DNA of 41,590 nt from Stentor coeruleus (Eukaryota > Ciliophora > Heterotrichea > Heterotrichida > Stentoridae): contig MPUH01000653.1 of assembly GCA_001970955.1 (NCBI GenBank), positions 1-41,590 of the forward strand, written 5' to 3'. The position numbers and the translations under genes were made by a program. Below the pieces are notes generated by a model, which saw only the letters and a program-made list of their open reading frames with translations, did not search any database and was not told the origin of the DNA. Positions 8,743 to 16,537 of the stretch are shown in pieces (within the stretch, counting starts at the first letter, position 1; each line of letters opens with the position of its first letter).

Positions 8743-10371
8743 CTATTTAGAGAATTTTTTTCTAACTTCGTATAAAAAAGTTTTTAATGTTGGGATTCCT
8801 AAATCATAATCTCTTTCAAACTTCTTTTTAATATTCTCTATATCGTTTTCAAGACCTTTTTTATAATCTTCAGACTCATGTTCATTATTTTCTTCATTAT
8901 ATTTTAAATTTAGTTGCTCTTTAGGGGTATTTCCTTCAATAAACGTAGTTTTGTCTATAATATCATCTAAATAATCCTTAGGCGCATTTGAAAATTGGCT
9001 TAAAAATATAGACAAATAATACAAAAATTTTTCCGATACAGGAATCAAATGCGAAAGTTCTTGAAACGCATCATAATAAAAAGATTCTAAAATCATATTT
9101 TTCATACTAGCGAAAAGGCTAAAATCATAAACTAGTACCTCATCATTTTCATCCATTTGTATTGTTTCAAAAGTTGGAGGATTTGCAGGTATTCTATTAG
9201 CTTCAAGAAAAGCATAAGCATCAAGTATATCAAATACAAACTTCTTAGGAATATTTTCTAAATTTTCATATTTTATTGGATAACAATCACTTAAAGCTAT
9301 CAAAGCTCTTCGATAATTATTATAATTCTCATATCTAACCCCATAAAATACAGGGAAATGTTTAAACCCAGAAATTTTTCTATATATTCTTTCTTCATAT
9401 TCAATTTTACTTTCAATTCTCCTAGAATTATAATAACAGTATTCTTTAATAAAAATTTTTTTCCTACAAGTTGTCGTAAAATTATACTCAATTCTATAAA
9501 GAGTTAGTTTTACATAGGGAGTTTCAAATTCATTAAGTGGGTTTTCTAAAAGAATCTTATCGAAATTAACTTGGTATTTCAAAGGAATCAACGCACGAGG
9601 GAGGTCAGGAGATTCAACTGAACAGTTTTTTATGAAAAATTCAACTTTATTAGATGCATCGTTTACTGATATATTAAGCATAGAAAATAAAGTCCCAATA
9701 ACATTAAGTTCTCTTTTAGGGTTAAGAAGTTTTATATTTCTTTTAATAAAACCTAATGTTTCTACAGAAATCAAATAATCGGTCATCTCTGAAAATATTT
9801 CAGCTGTCTTTAATTTTTTGTATATTTCTAATATACTTAGCATACTTTCATAATCATTTATAGTGTTTTGATTTCTCATTAATATTAATGCTAGTTGATT
9901 TTTACATATTTCTAATACCATAAATACATCTGTACCTGATCCCATACCCATTCTTATGTTGGTTAATATTAAATTTGATAGATACTCTTGGAAAATACGA
10001 ATATCAACAATTTCTAAAACAGAACTGTAGAATTTGTGGATTAACTTTTGGAAATAGTCTTGAAGGTAAAGGTTTGGGTCGTCAATTTTTTTTAAATCAG
10101 CAAAAGCTTTTATAATTTTCTGGGCATCCATTCCTGATTGAAAAGAATGCAGAACTACAACAGAATAATATATGTTTTTTAGAAGGTTTGCTAGATTTTG
10201 GTTTTTCATGCACATTTCAATCATTTTGTTATAAAAGCTTTTAATATCTTCTTGAGTTGATTCTAGGTAGTTATCAATAAGAGCTATTAAATCATTTTTG
10301 TCTGAAGTTTCCAGATTCCCAAGTCTTTCTTTGGATTGAGCGAGGAATTCTTTTAAGTCCCTTATTTTCAT
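8743..10371 (-). CDS. Helical-repeat protein with a degenerate protein-kinase fold (probable pseudokinase)
   Basis: The 542-residue product starts with about 270 mostly helical residues of no family I recognise. From about 285 it follows the layout of a protein kinase without the catalytic signatures. KKIFIKEY (304-311) sits where a VAIK Lys (K309) would be, and YEERIYRKISGFKHFPVFYG (325-344) fits the alpha-C Glu and following strand. FVFDILDAYAFLEANRI (378-394) fits the helix before the catalytic loop. The HRDxxxxN loop is replaced by PANPPTFETIQ (395-405), and DFG is DFS (416-418). The catalytic Asp is therefore missing while a possible ATP-site Lys and Asp remain. The C-terminal 60 residues are charged and probably coiled. 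I infer a signalling or scaffold pseudokinase; a fold unrelated to kinases cannot be excluded by eye. Confidence 0.55.
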   Translation of the reverse strand: MKIRDLKEFLAQSKERLGNLETSDKNDLIALIDNYLESTQEDIKSFYNKMIEMCMKNQNLANLLKNIYYSVVVLHSFQSGMDAQKIIKAFADLKKIDDPNLYLQDYFQKLIHKFYSSVLEIVDIRIFQEYLSNLILTNIRMGMGSGTDVFMVLEICKNQLALILMRNQNTINDYESMLSILEIYKKLKTAEIFSEMTDYLISVETLGFIKRNIKLLNPKRELNVIGTLFSMLNISVNDASNKVEFFIKNCSVESPDLPRALIPLKYQVNFDKILLENPLNEFETPYVKLTLYRIEYNFTTTCRKKIFIKEYCYYNSRRIESKIEYEERIYRKISGFKHFPVFYGVRYENYNNYRRALIALSDCYPIKYENLENIPKKFVFDILDAYAFLEANRIPANPPTFETIQMDENDEVLVYDFSLFASMKNMILESFYYDAFQELSHLIPVSEKFLYYLSIFLSQFSNAPKDYLDDIIDKTTFIEGNTPKEQLNLKYNEENNEHESEDYKKGLENDIENIKKKFERDYDLGIPTLKTFLYEVRKKFSK

Positions 10372-10874
10372 ATTATAGAATATTTATTATAATAACAAGA
10401 TATGATTTCTGAACGAAAGTAATTAGCACAATATATCCACTAAAAACTGAAAGTTAAATATAAACTTGTATGATAAATCAAGTTATTCAATAAAGACTCA
10501 AAATACAAGTAATATGAAGTGACAATAAGTGATATTACATACAAAATTAAAAAATCTTGATACAAGTAATATGAAGTGACAATAAGTGATATTACATACA
10601 GAATCAAAAAATCTTGATACCAGTTAATAAAAGAATAATACTGAAAAAATCTTGAAAGAAAAATAATTAAAGAAAATATAAAAGTGTTGCACTGAATGAA
10701 TTAGTACTTTATATATCAGAATTTGAAGAATCACTCAATAATATCATTTATAAACTAAAGGAAAAAAAAGAGAAGATAATCAAAATTGTATTGCAAAATT
10801 AGCTGATGGTACGATTATATGCAAGCAAGAAATTAATTATGTTATAAAATGTCTATTATTTTGGGATATTAAAT
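10372..10874. other. Intergenic region between divergent genes, with a 57-bp tandem duplication
   Basis: About 500 nt with no credible frame. The notable content is the two-copy 57-bp repeat at 10504-10617. The part nearest the coilin-like gene has patches of codon-like sequence, but stops occur in all frames. Confidence 0.5.
10504..10617. repeat. Two-copy 57-bp tandem repeat with internal inverted repeat
   Basis: Copy 1 is 10504-10560 and copy 2 is 10561-10617. They differ at only two places (acaaaattaaa versus acagaatcaaa). Each copy holds the arms GTAATAT and ATATTAC separated by 16 nt, a possible hairpin. It lies between two divergent genes and so may be part of a shared regulatory region, or simply a recent duplication. 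Confidence 0.9.
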
Positions 10875-11751
10875 ATGAGAGTCAGATTAACCTTTGATGA
10901 AGGTATCTTGGGGCCAAACAGGAAGCTTTGGATTGACTACGCTGACCAGACAACAGTACTAGAATTTATTAAATATATTAAAAATACCTTTGATATTAAG
11001 CAGCCTTTAGAGATTTGGCTTGATGGATTCTTTGTTCATATGGACTTGGAATTCAGCCAAGCATTCAAACAAGCAGAGATACTTTGTGTTAAATTAAAAG
11101 ATGACAATGTTAAAGTCCAAACTGATCCTACTGTGAAAGCCTTGAAAAACAAAGACGAAAAAATGAAAGGGAAGAATCTAAAGAAAGAACTGAAAAAAAA
11201 TCCTAGAGCTGCAGAGTTCCAAGGGATGAAATATAAGTTTGACGAAAAAGGGAACATCCAAAAAGGTGTCAAAGTAATGCCAGAACTAATTGTCCCTACC
11301 CCAGCTGAAGAGTATGAAATGAAAAGAAATGAATGGAAAATAAAAGAGATACCTAAAAGAAAGCCTTTTAAAAAATTTGAATCTAAAGCTCCACAAATGC
11401 TAGAAGATAAAAGGAGTGTGCTTCCACATGAGCTTAATGTGGGTGATAGGATAAGTTTCTCAACACTTGACTCAAATTTTATCAAAGTAAGGTATATTTA
11501 GAGGGGAGTAGTGAAAATAATCGAAAAAAAGTCTGTGATTATTTCTGTTACAGAAGACTTCGGGGCAGACTCTCAGTTTGTCGAGNGGAGTAGTGAAAAT
11601 AATCGAAAAAAAGTCTGTGATTATTTCTGTTACAGAAGACTTCGGGGCAGACTCTCAGTTTGTCGAGGAATCATCCCAAGATATAATTGTGCCGAATGCA
11701 GCCTTTCGTGAAATTGAACTGTTATTGAGTCAAAACATGGAGAGTTATTAA
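10875..11751 (+). CDS. Coilin-like protein, two exons, broken by an assembly gap
   Basis: Exon 1 (10875-11486) and exon 2 (from 11502) join through a 15-nt intron. Exon 2 is then interrupted by an N at 11586 that joins two copies of the same 81 nt. Counting one copy only, the frame stays open to TAA at 11749-11751, giving 259 residues. The N-terminal 75 residues match the ubiquitin-like self-association domain of coilin (MRVRLTFD, LWIDYADQTTVLEFIKYI, LEIWLDGFFV, ILCVKLKDD). The middle is Lys-rich, with KNKDEKMKGKNLKKELKKN. After the linker comes ELNVGDRISF followed by RGVVKIIEKKSVIISV, as in coilin's C-terminal Tudor-like domain. Coilin organises Cajal bodies and snRNP assembly in the nucleus. 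The protein is much shorter than animal or plant coilin, mainly in the linker. Confidence 0.72.
11487..11501 (+). other. 15-nt intron in the coilin-like gene
   Basis: GTAAGGTATATTTAG, phase 0, with an in-frame TAG at its end. Removal joins …SNFIK to RGVVKI within the Tudor-like domain. Confidence 0.92.
11505..11667. other. Assembly joint: N at 11586 between two identical 81-nt copies
   Basis: The 81 nt at 11505-11585 recur without change at 11587-11667, with a single N between. The duplication breaks the coilin-like frame, and a single copy restores it. This is what results when two contig ends that overlap are placed side by side with a one-base gap. Confidence 0.93.
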
Positions 11752-11937
11752 GGATTTCATTAAATTACATATCTTATAGACTAGTTATATATGTTTTATA
11801 TCCAGTATTTCATAATAAATCCTCTTTTTTAAATCACAGCTTTTATCTAAATTCCCCATATTCATAGCCATTATAACCCGAAATAAGACTTAATTCGCTT
11901 CTACAGTAGAATTATTAAATCACATTCAAAAATTATA

Positions 11938-12450
11938 ATGGATATCCCAAAATATAGTTGGAAGAAACCTGAAAGTATGCTTTACTACAAACCTAGTCTT
12001 AAATACTCATCCAGTTCTTCAAAACTCCAAGAATTCCATAGCAAACTGATGTCTGGGAGAAAATCCCCAAGTAACCTATCAATCCCATCTTGGAAATCTT
12101 TTAAAAGCCAAATTCGAAGTAATGTCAGTCCTCCACGTTTTGAAAGACCGAAACTTGATCATTATTCAGATATTACATCTTTTAGATCTAGTTCTCCAAG
12201 GATTAACGGTTCTCCTTTATGGAGATCTCGTATTCGTAATGGATCAATTGGATCAAATATTTCAGCAACATCAAGTCCAAAACCAATGCGACCAAGTACT
12301 AGTGTTCAGGTTATAAAAATTGAAGACTTAAGAAGAGCGATTGAATTACTTAAAGAAATGGATGAAAATGAGATAAGTAGTTTACCAAGTCGTTATGTCC
12401 AGGAAATGCAAGAGTTTTGCCGGGTAATCCAAGAAAGAGTTAAAGCATAA
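11938..12450 (+). CDS. Ser/Pro/Arg-rich protein of unknown function
   Basis: I do not recognise this 170-residue protein. Residues 1-120 are rich in Ser, Pro, Arg and Lys and likely disordered, with repeated Ser-Pro sites (GRKSPSN, SNVSPPR, RSSSPRI, TSSPKP) that could be phosphorylated by proline-directed kinases. The last 45 residues (IKIEDLRRAIELLKEMDENE and onward) are predicted helical and may pair with a partner. It is very basic apart from that end. The ATG is preceded by an AT-rich leader and stops in the frame, and the stop is TAA. The next gene starts 61 nt downstream on the same strand. Confidence 0.75.
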   Translation: MDIPKYSWKKPESMLYYKPSLKYSSSSSKLQEFHSKLMSGRKSPSNLSIPSWKSFKSQIRSNVSPPRFERPKLDHYSDITSFRSSSPRINGSPLWRSRIRNGSIGSNISATSSPKPMRPSTSVQVIKIEDLRRAIELLKEMDENEISSLPSRYVQEMQEFCRVIQERVKA

Positions 12451-12511
12451 CTTAGACTGAAATACATTTTTGTTTTTGTTTTTATAAAACTATGAGTTTA
12501 TATTATTTACA

Positions 12512-13318
12512 ATGGATAATGAGTTTGCTATTATTCCAACTTTACCAGGAGATGGATTTCAGATTTACTTGCAGGTTATTAATTCGGAGAGTTGTGAAAA
12601 TAAACAAAATGCTTTATTGAGTTTGAAGGGAATTGCCCAGTTTCAGGCTTTTTTTGCTTATGATGAGAGAGTTAAAAGTTTTTATCAGAGACTTGCCCTA
12701 CATGTTGATAAAATTATTAAAAATAACGATGATACTGGGAATTTGGCTAAGATTTTTCAAAACATTAGCTATTTTCCACCTTTTATTTATGATATTGGTA
12801 AAAAAAGAATAGTATTTAGCTTTTTTAATAGGAGCAAATGTATTGTAAGTAAAGAAGGAAGGAATGCTGATATTGAAAGTAGATGGGCTGATGCTGATAT
12901 AGAATATATTGAAACAAATGAGACTTTTTATATTAAAGAAGGAATTACAGATTTACCTAAATGTGGGGTTTTGAAAAACCATATCTGTTGTCTTAGTCCT
13001 AGTCAAATATTCTTAATAAATCGAGAATTTTTATACATATCATCATGTAGAGAAACATTTATTGAAGTAAAATACTTAAACAGAGTTTTTACAATTTGTA
13101 ATTGTGATGATTTACTTGAAAAACTCTATATACAAAATGTGCCTTTAAGTATTAAATTAAGCAAAACTGATAATGGTTGGGAATTTAATATTAAAGAAGG
13201 GCATATTTTTTTAATGGCCCATAACCAACTAACTATAGACAGAACCAGCTTTAAAATTGCCGTAAATAGCATTTTTTGTATTGGCGACTCTTACTACAAA
13301 ATATTTTACTTTAAATAA
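12512..13318 (+). CDS. Hypothetical protein, beta-rich C-terminal half
   Basis: The 268-residue product is not recognised. The first 100 residues look helical. From about 105 on, short hydrophobic strands alternate with turns (KKRIVFSFFNRSKCIVSKEG, ETFYIKEGI, FLINREFLYISS, GHIFLMAHNQLTI), ending in a strand FCIGDSYYKIFYF. Two such blocks of similar size suggest tandem beta-sandwich or FHA-like modules, but the FHA signature residues are not evident, so I do not assign one. It converges with the next gene, with 34 nt between the stops. Confidence 0.75.
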   Translation: MDNEFAIIPTLPGDGFQIYLQVINSESCENKQNALLSLKGIAQFQAFFAYDERVKSFYQRLALHVDKIIKNNDDTGNLAKIFQNISYFPPFIYDIGKKRIVFSFFNRSKCIVSKEGRNADIESRWADADIEYIETNETFYIKEGITDLPKCGVLKNHICCLSPSQIFLINREFLYISSCRETFIEVKYLNRVFTICNCDDLLEKLYIQNVPLSIKLSKTDNGWEFNIKEGHIFLMAHNQLTIDRTSFKIAVNSIFCIGDSYYKIFYFK

Positions 13319-13352
13319 ATAAATGAAAAAAAATGAACTTTTAGTTAGATTT

Positions 13353-14324
13353 CTATAAATTTTCTTGAATTTTTATTTCCCATGCCGAGTTTTTTTTAAC
13401 ATAATTTTGATTGTTGATTAAGAAAAATAACCCAATAATTTCTTTTTCAAAAGATCTATAGCAAGCTTCGAAATCTTTAAGCATTTGATAAATATTTTTA
13501 GCCTTTGCGTATTTTTTACAGCAAAAAAGCCTTAAAATGTTGGAGTTTTTAAGGGTTTTTTTATAGAAGGTATTTTCGTCAGTGACTTGATGCTTGTTTT
13601 GAGGATTATCTGGTGTAGTTAATTCTAAAATCAATAAATTTAAATGTCTTTCAATAACTTCTGATAACTGTAATGAATATATACTTGCAGATGCTTGAAA
13701 CGGCTCACTTCTTACAGCTAAGCACATCCATAATATGTCTAAGTTTACACTTTTACCATTCACAACTACCATATCTAGAAAGCACTGAAGTTTAGCAACT
13801 CCATAAACTCTATGATCGTATTTGCTTGGCTTATGTAGATTCCATTTGACAAGTAATCCTGAAATTATTTCAATAATGTCAGCAAATAGTTGATATCTGA
13901 ATTCGGAGTTATTATCTATTTGTAAGCCCTCTAAAGGATCGTCTGAGTCAGTTTCTTTATCTTTCCTTATCATATAAACCATATGGTCTTGAAAAAAATC
14001 AAAAAGTGTTAAAGATTCAATATTAAAACGCTTCATATCAACAATAACCCTAGAGAGTTTATTTTCATATGCTTCTACTGTCTGATGTTTCATATTCTCA
14101 TGATAAGACTTTAAAGTACTTTCAAGATCTTTTCGTGAATAAAACCTTTCCCTTTTGCGCATTGTTGTTTTAGCATCTGAAACATGGTCGGTAGGAATTA
14201 TTTTATTTAAATCATGATGTTGAGGGCCTTGATAATCAGTTGCAAAGCTACCACTCATGAGTCTTTGATCATCTGAATGAGGATATAAATCATCAGGTCG
14301 AGAAACAAATTCATTAATTCGCAT
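13353..14324 (-). CDS. Hypothetical protein downstream of CKS1
   Basis: No family recognised. The frame is open from an upstream ATG at 14381, but that start would overlap the end of CKS1 by 44 nt. I chose the ATG at 14322-14324, which lies 13 nt beyond the CKS1 stop and gives 323 residues starting MRINEFVSRPDDLY. The protein is mostly helical. Features include KTTMRKRERFYSRKDLESTL (a basic helix) and a long central helical region ending near VIERHLNLLILEL. A late Cys pair lies in RLFCCKKYAKAKNIYQ. No catalytic motif is seen. A 16-nt intron fusing it to CKS1 was looked for, and no GT...AG of that length is present. Confidence 0.72.
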   Translation of the reverse strand: MRINEFVSRPDDLYPHSDDQRLMSGSFATDYQGPQHHDLNKIIPTDHVSDAKTTMRKRERFYSRKDLESTLKSYHENMKHQTVEAYENKLSRVIVDMKRFNIESLTLFDFFQDHMVYMIRKDKETDSDDPLEGLQIDNNSEFRYQLFADIIEIISGLLVKWNLHKPSKYDHRVYGVAKLQCFLDMVVVNGKSVNLDILWMCLAVRSEPFQASASIYSLQLSEVIERHLNLLILELTTPDNPQNKHQVTDENTFYKKTLKNSNILRLFCCKKYAKAKNIYQMLKDFEACYRSFEKEIIGLFFLINNQNYVKKNSAWEIKIQENL

Positions 14325-14337
14325 ATTTTTAACTATT

Positions 14338-14658
14338 TTATTTATTAAACTTGCATGGGATTTTTTTTCTTTCACTTGCATTTTCTGCTAGTAACTTATA
14401 TTTCATTTCTTGTGAAACTTGACCTGTACTTCCATCAGTTCCAATTGGCCTTCGAAATAAAAGTATATTAGGTTCCATGCGGCTAATAGTATAATGCACC
14501 CAGCCTTTACTCATTGTAACCCCTAATTCTCGCCACTTTTCTTCAGCAAGGACTCCTTTTTCTAAGACCATTTTACCTATTTCAGTGTTTGTAGTAACTT
14601 GTCTGTACTCATAATTATCATCATAATACTTTTTCGAATAAGAAAACCCTGGATTCAT
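14338..14658 (-). CDS. CKS1: Cyclin-dependent kinase regulatory subunit CKS1
   Basis: The 106-residue product matches the CKS family throughout its first 72 residues: FSYSKKYYDDNYEYRQV (5-21), EEKWRELGVTMSKGWVHYTI (39-58) and MEPNILLFRRPIG (61-73). The phosphate-binding basic and aromatic residues and the beta-hinge (EPNILLFRRP) are present; in this family the hinge contains HxPEPH, here SRMEPN, so the His is lost. CKS proteins bind CDKs and direct them to multi-phosphorylated substrates. The tail after residue 73 (about 33 residues) is extra relative to yeast and human CKS and is polar. The ORF end overlaps a longer version of the next gene. Confidence 0.95.
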   Translation of the reverse strand: MNPGFSYSKKYYDDNYEYRQVTTNTEIGKMVLEKGVLAEEKWRELGVTMSKGWVHYTISRMEPNILLFRRPIGTDGSTGQVSQEMKYKLLAENASERKKIPCKFNK

Positions 14659-14775
14659 ATATATAAAATCTAAAGATACAGCTATTTATACTATAAATTT
14701 CCTCATCTTAAGTTTTATTTTATACAATATTTTATAAATCAATCTAAGATTATCTAAAACATTTGAATTTATATA

Positions 14776-15927
14776 ATGGTAGAACCTGAAGAGTCTGAAC
14801 AACCTACTCAAGCGCAATTAGACCCTGGAGTCATGATGGAAGAAATCATCGATATCCTCAAGGTCTTAAACTACGAAGAATTATTTTTAGCTACCAAAGG
14901 CTTTAAGCCATTAACCAAAGGGCATTTTGTGAGTGCCGGGATGAATCAGTCCGAACAACAACAATATTTCACAGCTTTAGTTTCTTGGCTTTTTAATTTA
15001 AACGGGTCAACTACTGGATTTAACAAATACGACGACCCTTCAACTGTTGCAAACAATATTATTGCAGAAATGACTAAATTAGGTATCACAATTGATTGCC
15101 CTCCACAGAAAATCAGATCAGGTTTTGGTGAAGCTCCTTGCATGATACTTCTCTCTCTTGCAAAAAGAGCTTTAACCACAAAAAAATTCAAGTTCAAAAA
15201 TCCTATTTTCCCAAAAGAACAAGAAATACAAGGAGAAAATATTGGTGGGGAAGAAGATGAAATGGAAGATAATGCAATTGAAGAAGAGAGTTTTGATGAA
15301 GCAATTTACCCTGAAGCCAAACCTGGGCAGCCTCATGTAGAAGAAGAAAATACAGCTGATAATGCACCGATTTGGTCAAGTATCGATCCTAATGAATGGA
15401 TGTTAGAAGTTGAAAGAGTTGGACCTAAACTTCGTTTTGTTGCAGACCCAACAGGTGGTGATTCACGAGAATGGCGTCTTCATTTAGAACAAACTAAGCA
15501 ACTAAAGGAAAAAATGTTAAAAGAACTTCCTGAAACTGAATCAAAACTAAGGAGGATTGCTGATGATTTGTCTAAAAGTTTGGAAAGGATTTCAGCTCAA
15601 GAACGGAAAATCAACACTTCTATGGGAGAAATAACTGGGAATTATAGAGTTCAGGCTAATGCGCTTAATGAAATCCAACTCAGATACAAGCAAAGTAACG
15701 AGAATGTTGCTGAGCTTTCAAGCCAGCTGCAACAGATTAACGAAAAAATTGATGAAATCCAAGACAAGATTGATAAACAAGGGAAAATTGTCACAAACAC
15801 TTCGCCGCTACAGGCTATAAAAGAAGCTCTGAAAAGTTTAAAAGCTGAAGGTCGGGATATGGAACTTAGAGGAGCAGTGCTTTCTCATGCTTTGTTTCAA
15901 GCAAAGCTCCGTGAAAAATCTAACTAA
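14776..15927 (+). CDS. IFT57: Intraflagellar transport protein IFT57
   Basis: The 383-residue product has the IFT57/HIPPI layout. An N-terminal calponin-homology-like helical domain (about 22-145) includes MEEIIDILKVLNYEELFL, KPLTKGHF and the segment around DDPSTVANNIIAEM and GEAPCMIL. An acidic linker (155-195) follows, then the WMLEVERVGPKLRF motif (about 207-220) and a long coiled coil from about 232 to the end (e.g. MLKELPETESKLRRIADDLS). IFT57 is a subunit of the IFT-B complex that carries cargo to the ciliary tip. Finding it fits an organism with many cilia. Length is a little below the animal protein (about 430). The stop is TAA. Confidence 0.95.
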   Translation: MVEPEESEQPTQAQLDPGVMMEEIIDILKVLNYEELFLATKGFKPLTKGHFVSAGMNQSEQQQYFTALVSWLFNLNGSTTGFNKYDDPSTVANNIIAEMTKLGITIDCPPQKIRSGFGEAPCMILLSLAKRALTTKKFKFKNPIFPKEQEIQGENIGGEEDEMEDNAIEEESFDEAIYPEAKPGQPHVEEENTADNAPIWSSIDPNEWMLEVERVGPKLRFVADPTGGDSREWRLHLEQTKQLKEKMLKELPETESKLRRIADDLSKSLERISAQERKINTSMGEITGNYRVQANALNEIQLRYKQSNENVAELSSQLQQINEKIDEIQDKIDKQGKIVTNTSPLQAIKEALKSLKAEGRDMELRGAVLSHALFQAKLREKSN

Positions 15928-16537
15928 TTTAGATATATAGGACAATTAAAAATATGGATATAAATAATGCATGATGAACAACTATCCCTAGATGAACTAG
16001 TGATATCAAAAGTGGTTTTTCGCTGACTTTATACTAAATTTATGTTTAAGTTTGAATAGTTAAGGTTAGATTAGATTTTTAAGAGGTGGAAATAATTTGG
16101 TTTGGCTTTAGGATTGGATGAGATTCCGAAAAAAGTTTGGGCTTTTATGAGAGTTAGGATGATTGGGTTGAGATTATGATAGAAAAATAATTTTTGAAGA
16201 GGATTTGTATGGTTTTATACTTGGTTTGGCCTAGTGATGGGGAGTGTTGGTTTGAGTTATAAGATTAAGTTTTTGGAAAATTGTTTTGAATTTCTTTGAA
16301 AGATTGGGGTTGGGAATTAGAATTAATATAGATTTAAGCTGATTTTGTAGTGTGATTAAGTTTCTTTAAGTTTTTTAAGGTATTAGTTAGCTTTCAATTG
16401 TATTAACTTTGAATAACAATTTTTGGATATTAGCTAAATGAAGCTATCAGAGTATTTAGTGAGATATGTATAAACCTTCTCAATCAATCCCATAATCTAA
16501 TTATTTCCTACAACATAAAAGACTTACCATCTCTAAT
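15928..16537. other. Intergenic region between convergent genes, strongly G/T-rich on the plus strand
   Basis: No reading frame. The interval 16020-16380 is nearly free of C on the plus strand: in 16081-16140 I count 19 G against 3 C, and in 16201-16260, 21 G against 3 C. The skew reverses towards the MKT1-like stop. No hairpin or RNA gene was recognised. Confidence 0.7.

Noticed and set aside
11036..11485. 149-codon minus-strand frame inside the coilin-like gene
   Set aside because: Hydrophobic antisense product of a Lys-rich coding stretch.
11511..11711. Open frame across the N at 11586
   Set aside because: It reads through the assembly duplicate and disappears when one 81-nt copy is counted; it belongs to the coilin-like gene in another frame.
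14338..14400. Intron fusing CKS1 with the next gene
   Set aside because: It would need an intron of 16 nt (or 1 mod 3); no GT...AG of that length is present in the overlap.
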